Shown here in pieces: positions 1-7,352 of a stretch of 9,723 nt of DNA; positions within the stretch are counted from its first letter, which is position 1; every line of letters starts with the position of its first letter. The notes under the pieces were generated by a model, which was not told the origin of the DNA, searched no databases, and was given only the letters and a program-made list of their open reading frames with translations. Source of the stretch: a bacterium. GTDB lineage: Bacteria > Desulfobacterota > Binatia > UBA12015. A program made the translations under genes and the position numbers. The stretch lies in the NCBI GenBank assembly GCA_018970825.1, contig JAGWVP010000078.1:1-9723 (forward strand). Direction: 5' to 3'.

Positions 1-738
1 GCGGTCGCGACCGCCGCCGCGGTCGAGCCGCCGGCGATGCCCGATCCCGGGATCCCCGCCGACCCCTCCGCCCTCGCGGCCGCGGAGGCCCGGCTGCGCG
101 ATCTCGACGACGCCTCGCTGCGGCTCCGCGAGACGATCGCCGAGCGCCGCGACCGCGCGCTCGCCTCGCTCGGGCTCGCCGACGTCTCCGGGCTCGAAGC
201 CGAGCGCGAGCGGCTCGACTCGCAGGCCGAGCGGATCGAACGGGAGGAACGCGCAGCCCGGCTCTGCCTCGAGGCGCTGGGCGATCTCTCTCTCGACCTC
301 GACGGGCCGCTCCGCGAGTCGCTCGGCGACGGCCCCGACGGCGCGGGCGCGACGCTCGCCCGGCTGACCGGCGGGCGCTGGGTGAGCGTGCTGCCGGCCG
401 AGGACGGCGGCCTCCTCGTCCGGGGCGAAGACGGCTCCCGGCTGCCGGCTTCCTCGCTGAGTCGAGGCGCCCGCGACCAGCTCGCGCTGGCGGTGCGGCT
501 CGCGCTCGTCCGGCGCCTCCTCGGCGAACCCGCGTTCCTGGTTCTCGACGACGCGTTCCTCACCTCCGACGCCGCACGGCGCAGCGCGCTCGCGACCGCC
601 GTCGCCCAACTCTCGCGCGAGGGCTGGCAGATCCTCTTCTTCACCTTCGACGACGCGATCCGGGACGCGTTCGCCGCCGAGGGTGCGCGGGTCGTCGATC
701 TCTCCCGTGCGTCCCGCAGGACTTCCACCGCTCCCTGA
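1..738 (+). CDS. YhaN-like SMC/Rad50-type ATPase, C-terminal fragment
   Basis: The reading frame is open to the left edge, so this is the 3' part of a longer gene; the ATG at 37 is probably internal. The 245 visible residues begin with charged, Leu/Arg/Glu-rich coiled coil (about 20-90), followed by an ATP-binding C-terminal half. This half has a LTGGRW segment, an ABC signature LSRGARDQ (residues 153-160 counted from base 1) and a Walker B stretch FLVLDDAF with the Asp pair at 183-184, followed by a D-loop-like TSDAAR. The N-terminal Walker A half lies outside the window. Proteins of this YhaN/SbcC-like class are large coiled-coil ATPases linked to DNA repair, often next to an SbcD-type nuclease; that role is inferred from the family. 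The LDD Walker B is usual for YhaN relatives, where SMC proteins have DE. No His is seen at the usual switch position (FFTFDDA). Another SMC-like ATPase subfamily is possible. Confidence 0.8.
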   Translation, partial: AVATAAAVEPPAMPDPGIPADPSALAAAEARLRDLDDASLRLRETIAERRDRALASLGLADVSGLEAERERLDSQAERIEREERAARLCLEALGDLSLDLDGPLRESLGDGPDGAGATLARLTGGRWVSVLPAEDGGLLVRGEDGSRLPASSLSRGARDQLALAVRLALVRRLLGEPAFLVLDDAFLTSDAARRSALATAVAQLSREGWQILFFTFDDAIRDAFAAEGARVVDLSRASRRTSTAP

Positions 739-763
739 CGCGACGGCGCGACGCACGGAGCAC

Positions 764-785
764 GCACGGACCGCTCGGTCCATGC
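764..785 (+). terminator. Possible terminator hairpin after the YhaN-like gene
   Basis: GGACC (768-772) pairs with GGTCC (777-781) around the loop GCTC. GCA (764-766) and TGC (783-785) extend the stem across one C/A mismatch. It lies 25 bases after the stop codon and ends just before the -35 element of the next promoter. The following bases hold only a TTT run, so intrinsic termination would be weak. The position between two transcription units is the main support. Confidence 0.35.
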
Positions 786-792
786 ACGTGCT

Positions 793-827
793 TTGACGAT
801 TCGAGGGCGGACCCCTAGGATCGGGAC
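793..827 (+). promoter_or_regulatory. Sigma70-type promoter for a leaderless transcript of the efflux run
   Basis: The -35 element is TTGACG (793-798), followed by a 17-bp spacer and the -10 element TAGGAT (816-821). Six bases then separate it from GTG at 828, so the predicted +1 is the G of the start codon. The TAG inside the -10 element is also an in-frame stop, so the gene cannot start further upstream. One ambiguity is that AGGA (817-820) lies 7 bases before GTG and could act as a ribosome binding site if transcription starts further upstream. The same layout before aroQ and before the minus-strand gene supports the promoter reading. Confidence 0.7.
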
Positions 828-1181
828 GTGGTCGGGACGCTTCGCCGCAGGCAGGGAGGTCGAGGATCGCTCGGCGTCCTCCTCGCGTTCGTCGTCGCGA
901 TCGGCCTCCTCCACGGGCCGCGCGCGGCGAAGCCGGCGTCTCCCGTCTCGGTCTCGAGTGCCGTGCAGGCCGCACCCGCCTGGTTGCACGCCGTCGTCCT
1001 CGACGACGACGGCGACGACGACCCGTTCGGCGGCGCCCACGCGGCCGTGCTGCCCGACCTGCCCTCGCGCCTCCCGGTCGAGGCGAGCCTCCCGGTCGAG
1101 GCGGAAGACGACGGCTCGGCCACGCCGAGCCTCCGGGCCCCGGCCCTCGGTCGGGCCCCGCCGACGTCGCTCCCCGCCTGA
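828..1181 (+). CDS. Small exported acidic/proline-rich protein, unknown function
   Basis: This 117-residue protein is not one I recognise. It starts with a basic N-region (RRRQGGRG), then a hydrophobic stretch (about residues 15-28) and AAKPASPVS, which looks like a Sec signal peptide or a signal anchor. The exported part has no Cys, an acidic patch DDDGDDD (59-65), a duplicated LPVEA (82-86 and 88-92) and a Pro/Ala-rich tail, so it is probably largely unstructured. GC at third positions is very high throughout the frame, which argues for real coding. GTG at 828 is the only possible start, because an in-frame TAG lies at 816-818. It leads the efflux genes by 177 bases and probably shares their promoter. 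A role as a periplasmic accessory or metal sensor of the pump is possible but only guesswork from the acidic patch and position. Confidence 0.6.
   Translation: MVGTLRRRQGGRGSLGVLLAFVVAIGLLHGPRAAKPASPVSVSSAVQAAPAWLHAVVLDDDGDDDPFGGAHAAVLPDLPSRLPVEASLPVEAEDDGSATPSLRAPALGRAPPTSLPA
1069..1103 (+). repeat. 18-bp in-frame tandem duplication
   Basis: GCCTCCCGGTCGAGGCG occurs at 1069-1085 and again at 1087-1103, identical over 17 bases with an 18-base period. In the protein it gives LPVEA-S-LPVEA. Each unit also has the inverted arms GCCTC/GAGGC, so each could fold as a small hairpin. Confidence 0.85.
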
Positions 1182-1240
1182 TCCGCAGTCCCGCCCGGGG
1201 CGCAGGATGCGCTCCCGGCCCGGATCCGAAGGTCGGCCCT

Positions 1241-1270
1241 CGCCGGCAAGCCCGTTTGCGGGCACCGGCG
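1241..1270 (+). other. Two-tier hairpin in the 177-base gap before the adaptor gene
   Basis: The outer arms CGCCGG (1241-1246) and CCGGCG (1265-1270) enclose the inner arms GCCCG (1250-1254) and CGGGC (1259-1263) with the loop TTTG. This gives 11 base pairs with one asymmetric internal loop. No T-run follows, so it does not look like a standard terminator. It could be an attenuator or mRNA-stability element between the small leading gene and the pump genes. The rest of 1182-1358 shows no clear -35/-10 pair; a short palindrome CCCGT-CGA-ACGGG lies at 1322-1334. Confidence 0.35.
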
Positions 1271-1358
1271 GCCCGCCTCCGAGGTCCGTGGAGCGATTGC
1301 CCGGCCCCACGCGCCGCCACGCCCGTCGAACGGGTCCGCGCGGCCCCGACGGAGTCCC

Positions 1359-2543
1359 ATGGTGAAGACCGTCTCGAAGCCTCGCCGTTCGTTCCCGCGT
1401 CCGGCCGCGTCCGCGCACGCGGCCGCCGGCGATCACCGAATCGAGGGCCACCGCCCGCGCGGCAGCCTCTCGCTCGCCGTCCTCGTGCTCGCGGTCGCCT
1501 TCGGTGCACCCGCCTGCCACCACGAGGAAGCGAAGGAGCAGCCGCCGCAGAAGCTGCCGGTCACGAGCCCCCTGCGACGGAGCATCGACCTCGAGCGCGA
1601 CTACGTGGCCCAGATCCGGGCGCAGCAGCACATCGAACTCCGCTCCCAGGAACGCGGCTACCTGCAGGAGATCTTCGTCGACGAGGGGCAGAAGATCACC
1701 GCCGGACAGCGGATGTTCCGGCTGATGCCGGTGCTCTACGACGCCGAGGTCCAGCAGGCGCAGGCCGAGGCGGCGAAGGCGCGCATCGAATACGCCAACA
1801 CGAAGATCCTCGCGGACAAGAACGTGGTCTCCGCCCAGGAACTCGCGCTCTCGAAGGCCGCTCTCGCGAAGGCCGAGGCGACGCTGTCGCTCGCCGCGAC
1901 GCACAAGGGCCTGACGGAGATCCGGGCGCCGTTCTCCGGGATCATGGGCCGCTACCAGGCGCGCCTCGGAAGCCTGATCGACGAGGGGGACCTGCTCACC
2001 ACGCTCTCCGACAACGGCCGGGTGTGGGCCTACTTCAACGTCTCCGAGCGGGAATATCTCGCCCTGAAGGCCCGCAACCCCGAACTCCGCGACATCGACG
2101 CGAAGCTCCGCATGGCCGACGGGACGATCTTCGGCCAGAAGGGCGGGATCGAGACGATCGAAGCCGACTTCGACAACGAGACCGGAACCATCGCCTTCCG
2201 CGCGGGCTTTCCGAACCCGGACGCGCTCCTCCGTCACGGGGAGACCGGCCAGGTCGTCGTGACCACGACGCTCGAGGACGCGCTTCTCATCCCGCAGAAG
2301 GCGACCTTCGAGGTGCTCGACAAGAAGTACGTCTTCGTCGTCGACGACGCGAACGTGGTGCACTCCCGCGCGATCGAGGTCGCGGCCGAGATCCCGCAGC
2401 TCTACGCCGTCGCGAAGGGCCTCGACGAGAAGGACCACGTCCTCGTCGACGGGCTGCGCAAGGTGCGCGACGGAGTCGCGATCGAGCCCGACTTCCAGCC
2501 GCCGGCGGAGTTGTTCGGGAAGCTCCAGGTCGTCGCCGAGTAG
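1359..2543 (+). CDS. RND efflux periplasmic adaptor (membrane fusion) lipoprotein
   Basis: This 394-residue protein is the adaptor that joins the inner-membrane pump to the outer-membrane channel. After a long basic N-region comes a hydrophobic stretch (36-50) and a lipobox-like GAPAC with Cys53, so it is probably a lipoprotein held to a membrane. The first lipoyl half is about 92-122 (VDEGQKITAGQ), a short alpha-hairpin follows at about 124-182 (QQAQAEAAKARIEYANT), and the second lipoyl half is about 184-215 (IRAPFSGIMGR ... IDEGDLL). A beta-barrel (about 221-305) and a membrane-proximal domain run to the end. Length is normal for AcrA/MexA relatives. The ATG has GGAG four bases upstream (1351-1354); no better start lies before the signal sequence. 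The 35-residue n-region before the hydrophobic core is longer than usual. The pump gene starts 6 bases after its stop. Substrate cannot be told. Confidence 0.93.
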   Translation: MVKTVSKPRRSFPRPAASAHAAAGDHRIEGHRPRGSLSLAVLVLAVAFGAPACHHEEAKEQPPQKLPVTSPLRRSIDLERDYVAQIRAQQHIELRSQERGYLQEIFVDEGQKITAGQRMFRLMPVLYDAEVQQAQAEAAKARIEYANTKILADKNVVSAQELALSKAALAKAEATLSLAATHKGLTEIRAPFSGIMGRYQARLGSLIDEGDLLTTLSDNGRVWAYFNVSEREYLALKARNPELRDIDAKLRMADGTIFGQKGGIETIEADFDNETGTIAFRAGFPNPDALLRHGETGQVVVTTTLEDALLIPQKATFEVLDKKYVFVVDDANVVHSRAIEVAAEIPQLYAVAKGLDEKDHVLVDGLRKVRDGVAIEPDFQPPAELFGKLQVVAE

Positions 2544-2549
2544 GCCGCC

Positions 2550-5500
2550 ATGTTCACCGGCATCCTGAAGCGTCCCGTCCTCGCGATCGTCCTGTCGATT
2601 CTCCTCCTGTTCACGGGCCTGCTGGCGATGCGGACCCGGCCCGTGTCGCAGTTCCCGGAGATCTCGCCCCCGCGGGTGATCGTGTTCATCGCCTACCCGG
2701 GTGCGAGCGCCGACGTGCTGGTGCAGTCGTCCCTCATCACCCTCGAGCGCGCGATCAACGGCGTCCCGGGCATGAGCTACATCGTCTCGGACGCCACCAG
2801 CGCCGGCGAAGCGACCATCCAGGTCATCTTCGAACCCGGCACGGACCCGAGCCAGGCGCTCGTCGCGGTGAAGAACCGCGTCGACCAGATGATGAACCGC
2901 CTGCCGGCTCTGGTGCAGCTCGAGGGCGTGATCGTCAACTTCGTCCAGCCGAGCATGTTGATGTACGTCAACCTCTACAGCGACGACGAAAACGCGGACC
3001 AGAAGTTCCTCTACAACTTCGCCAACGTCAACCTCGTCCCGGAGATCCAGCGCATCCACGGGATCGCGCAGACCTCGATCCTCGGCTCCCGCTCCTACGC
3101 GATGCGCCTCTGGCTCAACCCGGATCGCATGCGCGCCTACGGGATCTCGACCGAGGAGGTCATGGACGCGGTCCAGGAGCAGAGCATCATCGGTCGACCG
3201 GGACGCCTCGGGCAGGCCTCGGGCAAGCACGCTCAGGCGCTGGAGTACGTGCTCTCCTACCAGGGCCGCTACAACGAGCCCGAGCAATACGGGAACATCA
3301 TCGTCCGCGCGAAGCCCGGGGGCGAGATCCTGCGGCTGAAGGACGTCGCCGAGATCGAGCTCGGCAGCGAGTTCTTCGACATCTACTCGAATCTCGACGG
3401 CAAGCCGTCCGCCGCGATCGTCCTGAAGCAGACCTACGGGAGCAACGCCCAGGAGGTGATCGCGGGCGTGAAGGAGAAGCTCGAGGAGCTGAAGGCGACG
3501 ACCTTCCCCGCCGGGATGAACTACGAGATCAGCTACGACGTCTCGACCTTCCTCGACGCGTCGATCGAGAAGGTGGTCCACACGCTCTTCGAGGCGTTCG
3601 TCCTGGTCGCCCTCGTGGTCTTCGTCTTCCTGGGCGACTGGCGGTCGACGCTCATCCCGACGCTCGCGGTCCCGGTGTCGCTCGTCGGCACCTTCGTGTT
3701 CATGCAGGTCTTCGGCATCACCATCAACCTGATCACGCTCTTCGCCCTCGTCCTCGCGATCGGAATCGTGGTCGACAACGCCATCGTCGTGGTCGAGGCG
3801 GTCCACGCGCGCATGGCCGAGCGACACGTCCCTCCGCACGAGGCCGTGGAGGAGGTCATGGGGGAGATCGCCGGCGCCATCATCGCGATCACGCTGATGA
3901 TGACCGCGGTGTTCGTGCCCGTCACCTTCATGAGCGGGTCCGTCGGGGTCTTCTACCGCCAGTTCTCGATCACGATGGCGGCGGCGATCCTCCTGTCGGG
4001 CATCGTCGCGCTCACGCTCACCCCGGTGCTCTGCGCGATGTTGCTGCGCGAGACGCACGGGCGGGCGCGGCGGCGGACGCCGATCGGCGTCTTTCTCGAC
4101 TGGTTCGACCGGACGTTCGAGCGGTGGACCGGCCGGTACGTCGAACTCCTCCGCCTGATCGTGAACCGCAGAACGGTCACGTTGGCGACCTTCCTCCTCT
4201 TCTCCCTCGGGATCGCGGCCGTGAACCGGGTGCTTCCGGCCGGCTTCGTTCCCAACGAGGACCAGGGGATGATCTACGCGATCATCCAGACGCCACCGGG
4301 CACCACCCTCGAACAGACGAACGACGTCTCTCGGAAGCTGCAGGGCCTCGCGACCGAGGTGGAGGGTGTCGCGTCGGTTTCGTCGCTCGCCGGCTACGAA
4401 GTCCTCACCGAGGGGCGAGGCTCGAATGCCGGGACCTGCATCATCAACCTGAAGCCGTGGTCGGAGAGGAGCCACTCCGCCATCGAGATCATCGAGGAAC
4501 TCGAGGAGAAGGCGCGCGACATGGGCGCGGTGGTCGAGTTCTTCCAGCCGCCGGCCGTGCCCGGCTACGGCGCGGCCGGCGGTTTCGCTCTCCGCCTTCT
4601 CGACAAGACCAACGGAGGCGACTACCAGGCGTTCGACGAGATCAACCAGGACTTCATGAAGGCCCTGCGCGCGCGCAGGGAACTCACCGGGCTCTTCACC
4701 TTCTACGCCGCGAACTACCCGCAGTACGAGCTCGTGATCGACAACGACGCCGCGATGCAGAAGGGCGTGTCGATCAAGAAGGCGATGGAGAACCTCGACA
4801 TCCTGATCGGGAGCACCTACGAGCAGGGCTTCATCCGCTTCGGGAACTTCTTCAAGGTCTACACGCAGGCCGCGCCGGAGTTCCGGCGCTTCCCGTCCGA
4901 CGTGATGAATCTCTACGTCAAGAACGACCGGGACCAGATGGTCCCGTACTCGGCCTTCATGACGATGCGCAAGACCCAGGGCCCGAACGAGATCACCCGC
5001 TACAACCTCTACAATTCGGCCGCGATCCGCGGCGAACCCGCGAAGGGATTCACGACGGGAGACGCGATCCGGGTCGTGAAGGAAGTCGCGGCCGACACGC
5101 TGCCCCGGGGCTACGACGTGGCGTGGGAAGGCCTTTCGTACGACGAGGCCCGCCGAGGGAACGAGTCGATCGTCATCTTCGCGGTCGTGTTGGCCTTCGT
5201 CTACATGGTGCTCGCCGCGCAGTACGAGAGCTTCATCATCCCGTTCGCGGTGCTCCTGTCGCTGCCGGCCGGCATCTTCGGCTCGTTCGCGCTGCTCAAG
5301 GCGATGGGCCTCGCCAACGACGTCTACGCGCAGGTCGGCATGGTCATGCTGGTCGGCCTGCTCGGCAAGAACGCGGTCCTGATCGTCGAGTTCGCGGCAC
5401 AGAAGCACCACCAGGGCGCGAGTGTCCTCGAGGCCGCGATCGAGGGGGCGCGCGTCCGCTTCCGCCCGATCCTGATGACGTCCTTCGCCTTCATCGCGGG

Positions 5501-5777
5501 CCTGCTGCCGCTGGTCGTGGCGACCGGCCCGGGTGCGATCGGGAACCGGACGATCGGCTCGTCCGCGCTCGGCGGCATGCTGTTCGGCACGATCTTCGGC
5601 GTGATCGCGATCCCCGGGCTCTACTACGTGTTCGGGCGGATCGCGGAGCGCAGGCGACTGCTCCGGGACGAACTCGACGAGCCCCTGTCGGAGGGGCTGA
5701 CGCACGGCAGGGGGGTCTACGGGGAGTCGCCGGGGGACGGCGGCCCGTCGGCGGAGGGAGACGATCGCGATGGCTGA
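2550..5777 (+). CDS. RND multidrug-type (HAE-1/AcrB-like) inner-membrane efflux pump
   Basis: This 1075-residue proton-driven pump resembles AcrB/MexB and lies closest by eye to the subfamily common in Bacteroidetes (segment FLDASIEKVVHTLFEAF before TM2). TM1 is at about 9-28, with PVSQFPEISPP and the porter loop after it. TM2-TM6 lie at about 349-497 and TM7 at about 545-563, followed by GFVPNEDQG. A second porter loop and TM8-TM12 follow, with a polar tail of about 47 residues at the end. TM10 has GLLGKNAVLIVEFA with Lys940, the same number as the AcrB proton-relay Lys. TM4 reads GIVVDNAIVVVEAV, so Asp409 matches AcrB D407 but the next residue is Asn410 where AcrB has D408. The translation signal before the ATG is weak, so coupling to the adaptor gene 6 bases upstream is likely. 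The 3' end overlaps the outer-membrane factor gene by 8 bases. Organic or drug-like substrates are more likely than metals, because the CzcA-type metal motif is absent. Confidence 0.95.
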   Translation: MFTGILKRPVLAIVLSILLLFTGLLAMRTRPVSQFPEISPPRVIVFIAYPGASADVLVQSSLITLERAINGVPGMSYIVSDATSAGEATIQVIFEPGTDPSQALVAVKNRVDQMMNRLPALVQLEGVIVNFVQPSMLMYVNLYSDDENADQKFLYNFANVNLVPEIQRIHGIAQTSILGSRSYAMRLWLNPDRMRAYGISTEEVMDAVQEQSIIGRPGRLGQASGKHAQALEYVLSYQGRYNEPEQYGNIIVRAKPGGEILRLKDVAEIELGSEFFDIYSNLDGKPSAAIVLKQTYGSNAQEVIAGVKEKLEELKATTFPAGMNYEISYDVSTFLDASIEKVVHTLFEAFVLVALVVFVFLGDWRSTLIPTLAVPVSLVGTFVFMQVFGITINLITLFALVLAIGIVVDNAIVVVEAVHARMAERHVPPHEAVEEVMGEIAGAIIAITLMMTAVFVPVTFMSGSVGVFYRQFSITMAAAILLSGIVALTLTPVLCAMLLRETHGRARRRTPIGVFLDWFDRTFERWTGRYVELLRLIVNRRTVTLATFLLFSLGIAAVNRVLPAGFVPNEDQGMIYAIIQTPPGTTLEQTNDVSRKLQGLATEVEGVASVSSLAGYEVLTEGRGSNAGTCIINLKPWSERSHSAIEIIEELEEKARDMGAVVEFFQPPAVPGYGAAGGFALRLLDKTNGGDYQAFDEINQDFMKALRARRELTGLFTFYAANYPQYELVIDNDAAMQKGVSIKKAMENLDILIGSTYEQGFIRFGNFFKVYTQAAPEFRRFPSDVMNLYVKNDRDQMVPYSAFMTMRKTQGPNEITRYNLYNSAAIRGEPAKGFTTGDAIRVVKEVAADTLPRGYDVAWEGLSYDEARRGNESIVIFAVVLAFVYMVLAAQYESFIIPFAVLLSLPAGIFGSFALLKAMGLANDVYAQVGMVMLVGLLGKNAVLIVEFAAQKHHQGASVLEAAIEGARVRFRPILMTSFAFIAGLLPLVVATGPGAIGNRTIGSSALGGMLFGTIFGVIAIPGLYYVFGRIAERRRLLRDELDEPLSEGLTHGRGVYGESPGDGGPSAEGDDRDG
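5753..5760 (+). promoter_or_regulatory. Ribosome binding site of the outer-membrane factor
   Basis: GGAGGGAG lies inside the pump's last codons, 9 bases before the ATG at 5770. It is the strongest Shine-Dalgarno-like site I noticed in the window and fixes the choice of start. Confidence 0.65.
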
Positions 5778-7248
5778 TGCACGAGACGACCTTCGCTTCC
5801 TCCCGTTCGCGGTTCTTCTCCTCGCGTTCGCCTCGGGCTGCGTCCCGAGCCTGGCCGACAACCCGGTGCGGGACGTCCGACGGGACCTGCCCGGAGCCTA
5901 CGACTCGACGAGGGACGCGGGATCGACCGCGGCCGTCGCGACCGACGACCCGGGACGCATGGACTGGCGCGAGTACTTCCGGGATCCCGACCTCCGAGCG
6001 CTGATCGAGGCCGCCCTCGACGCCAACCAGGAACTGAACGTCCGGACGCAGGAGATCTTCATCGCGCAGGCGGAGGCGGCGGCGAAGCGGGGCGAATACC
6101 TGCCGCGCCTCGGCGCAGGCGTGGGCATCGGCGGCGACAAGGTCAGCCTCTACACGAGCCAGGGGTACAGCGACCGCGCGACGGGACTCGCCGAGGTCCT
6201 CGCGGATTTCGCGTTCGGCTTCCGCGCCTCCTGGGAAGTGGACGTCTGGGGGAGGCTGCGCAAGGCGGCCGCCGCGGCCGACCGTCGCTACCTCGCCAGC
6301 CGCGAGGCCCGGAACTTCATGGTCACGCAGGTGATCGCGGAGATCGCTCGCAACTACTACGAGCTGGTCGCCATCGACGGCGAGATCGAGGTGCTGCGGC
6401 GCAACCTCCAGGTGCAGTCCGACGCGCTCGACGTCGTGCGCGCACAGAAGCTCGCGGGGCGCGTGACCGAGCTCGCCGTGCAGCGCTTCGAGGGGGAGGT
6501 GCTCAAGACCCGGGGCCGCGTGTTCGACCTCGACCAGGAGAGGGTCCAGGCCCGCAACCGGATCAACGTGCTCGCCGGCCGGTATCCCGCCGAGGTCCCG
6601 CGGACCCCGGAATTCCTCGCCATCCCCCTGCCGCACGACCTCTCGACCGGACTTCCGACGCAGCTGCTCGAGAACCGGGCCGACGTGCGTCGAGCCGCGC
6701 TCGAGCTCGAAGCGGCCCGCCTCGACGTCGCGTCGTCGAGGCTCGCGTTCCTGCCGAGCGTGAGCCTCGACGCCGGACTCGGGTACCGCGCGTTCGACGT
6801 GAGCCACCTCGTCGCCACGCCCGAGGCCCTCGCCGCCAACCTCGCCGGAAACCTCGTCGCCCCGCTGCTCAACCGCTCCGCGATCGAGGCGAAGTACCGG
6901 CAGGCGAACGCCCAGCAGGTCCAGGCGGTCTTCGAGTACGAGCGCACTCTCCTCCAGGCCTACACCGACGTCGTCAACCAGCTCGCCCGCTACCAGAACC
7001 TCACCCGGTCCTACGGCCAGCAGGCCGAACGGGTCGACGTCCTCGGCCGCGCGATCGACGTGTCGAACACGCTGTTCCAGGCGGCGCGGGCCGACTACGC
7101 GGAGGTGCTGATGGTCCGGCGCGAGTCGCTCGACGCGCAGACGGAGCTCATCGAGACCAAGAAGCGCCTCCTGCTCGCGACGGTCGATCTCTACGTCGCT
7201 CTCGGCGGCGGTTGGCGCGGCAACGAGGGAAACCCGGCTCCGTCCTGA
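5770..7248 (+). CDS. NodT/TolC-family outer-membrane factor lipoprotein of the RND pump
   Basis: This 492-residue outer-membrane channel completes the tripartite exporter. It has a signal peptide with the lipobox FASGC (Cys24), as in OprM/NodT lipoproteins. The domain starts near DWREYFRDPDLRALIEAALDANQEL. Two OEP repeats follow, at about 70-270 and 290-485, each with long helices and a strand region. The second repeat carries the hallmark LLENRADVRRAALELEAAR (from about 299) and then AFLPSVSL (about 326-333). The ATG lies 8 bases inside the pump gene, in another frame. GGAGGGAG (5753-5760) sits 9 bases upstream and supports this start; the second ATG at 5777 is out of frame. The overlap implies translational coupling to the pump. 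The C-terminus is ordinary (VDLYVALGGGWRG). The family call is firm; the exported compound is unknown. Confidence 0.94.
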   Translation: MADARDDLRFLPFAVLLLAFASGCVPSLADNPVRDVRRDLPGAYDSTRDAGSTAAVATDDPGRMDWREYFRDPDLRALIEAALDANQELNVRTQEIFIAQAEAAAKRGEYLPRLGAGVGIGGDKVSLYTSQGYSDRATGLAEVLADFAFGFRASWEVDVWGRLRKAAAAADRRYLASREARNFMVTQVIAEIARNYYELVAIDGEIEVLRRNLQVQSDALDVVRAQKLAGRVTELAVQRFEGEVLKTRGRVFDLDQERVQARNRINVLAGRYPAEVPRTPEFLAIPLPHDLSTGLPTQLLENRADVRRAALELEAARLDVASSRLAFLPSVSLDAGLGYRAFDVSHLVATPEALAANLAGNLVAPLLNRSAIEAKYRQANAQQVQAVFEYERTLLQAYTDVVNQLARYQNLTRSYGQQAERVDVLGRAIDVSNTLFQAARADYAEVLMVRRESLDAQTELIETKKRLLLATVDLYVALGGGWRGNEGNPAPS

Positions 7249-7262
7249 CGAGGCGACGGAGC

Positions 7263-7280
7263 GCGGCCCGACGGGGCCGC
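7263..7280 (+). terminator. GC hairpin after the outer-membrane factor gene
   Basis: GCGGCCC (7263-7269) and GGGCCGC (7274-7280) form a perfect 7-bp stem with the loop GACG, 15 bases after the stop of the outer-membrane factor. No T-run follows, so it could be a weak terminator, a site that tapers expression, or a protector of the upstream mRNA end. I see no new promoter between it and the barrel gene, so partial read-through is likely. Confidence 0.35.
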
Positions 7281-7343
7281 CCCGCGGGCCGCGAGGTTTC
7301 CCGACCGCGCCTTGCCGACCCCTCCGGTGGCATGCCATCCGCC

Positions 7344-7349
7344 GAGGGA
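7344..7349 (+). promoter_or_regulatory. Ribosome binding site choosing ATG 7353 for the barrel gene
   Basis: GAGGGA sits just upstream of the ATG at 7353, with GAGG 5 bases from it. The alternative in-frame ATG at 7332 has no comparable site and would add seven polar residues before the signal peptide. Confidence 0.5.
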
Positions 7350-7352
7350 CGC

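Noticed and set aside
815..1360. A 181-codon minus-strand frame opposite the small exported protein
   Set aside because: The plus-strand frame has a signal peptide, a well-placed promoter and strong third-position GC. The antisense product is unstructured Arg/Ala/Ser-rich sequence.
1256..6004. A 1582-codon open frame running across the adaptor and pump genes in a second frame
   Set aside because: Its product is Arg/Gly/Pro/His-rich with no domain or membrane pattern. It covers two clear RND genes in another frame; such long shadows are common at very high GC because stop codons are rare.
5491..7338. A 615-codon antisense frame opposite the outer-membrane factor gene
   Set aside because: The protein is low-complexity (charged, Val/Gly/Arg-rich) and mirrors the channel gene on the opposite strand. 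There is no promoter or ribosome binding site at its start and no recognisable motif.
7212..7352. Earlier starts (7212 or 7332) for the barrel gene
   Set aside because: 7212 lies inside the channel gene, and both starts add polar residues before a good signal peptide. ATG 7353 has a GAGG site at proper spacing.
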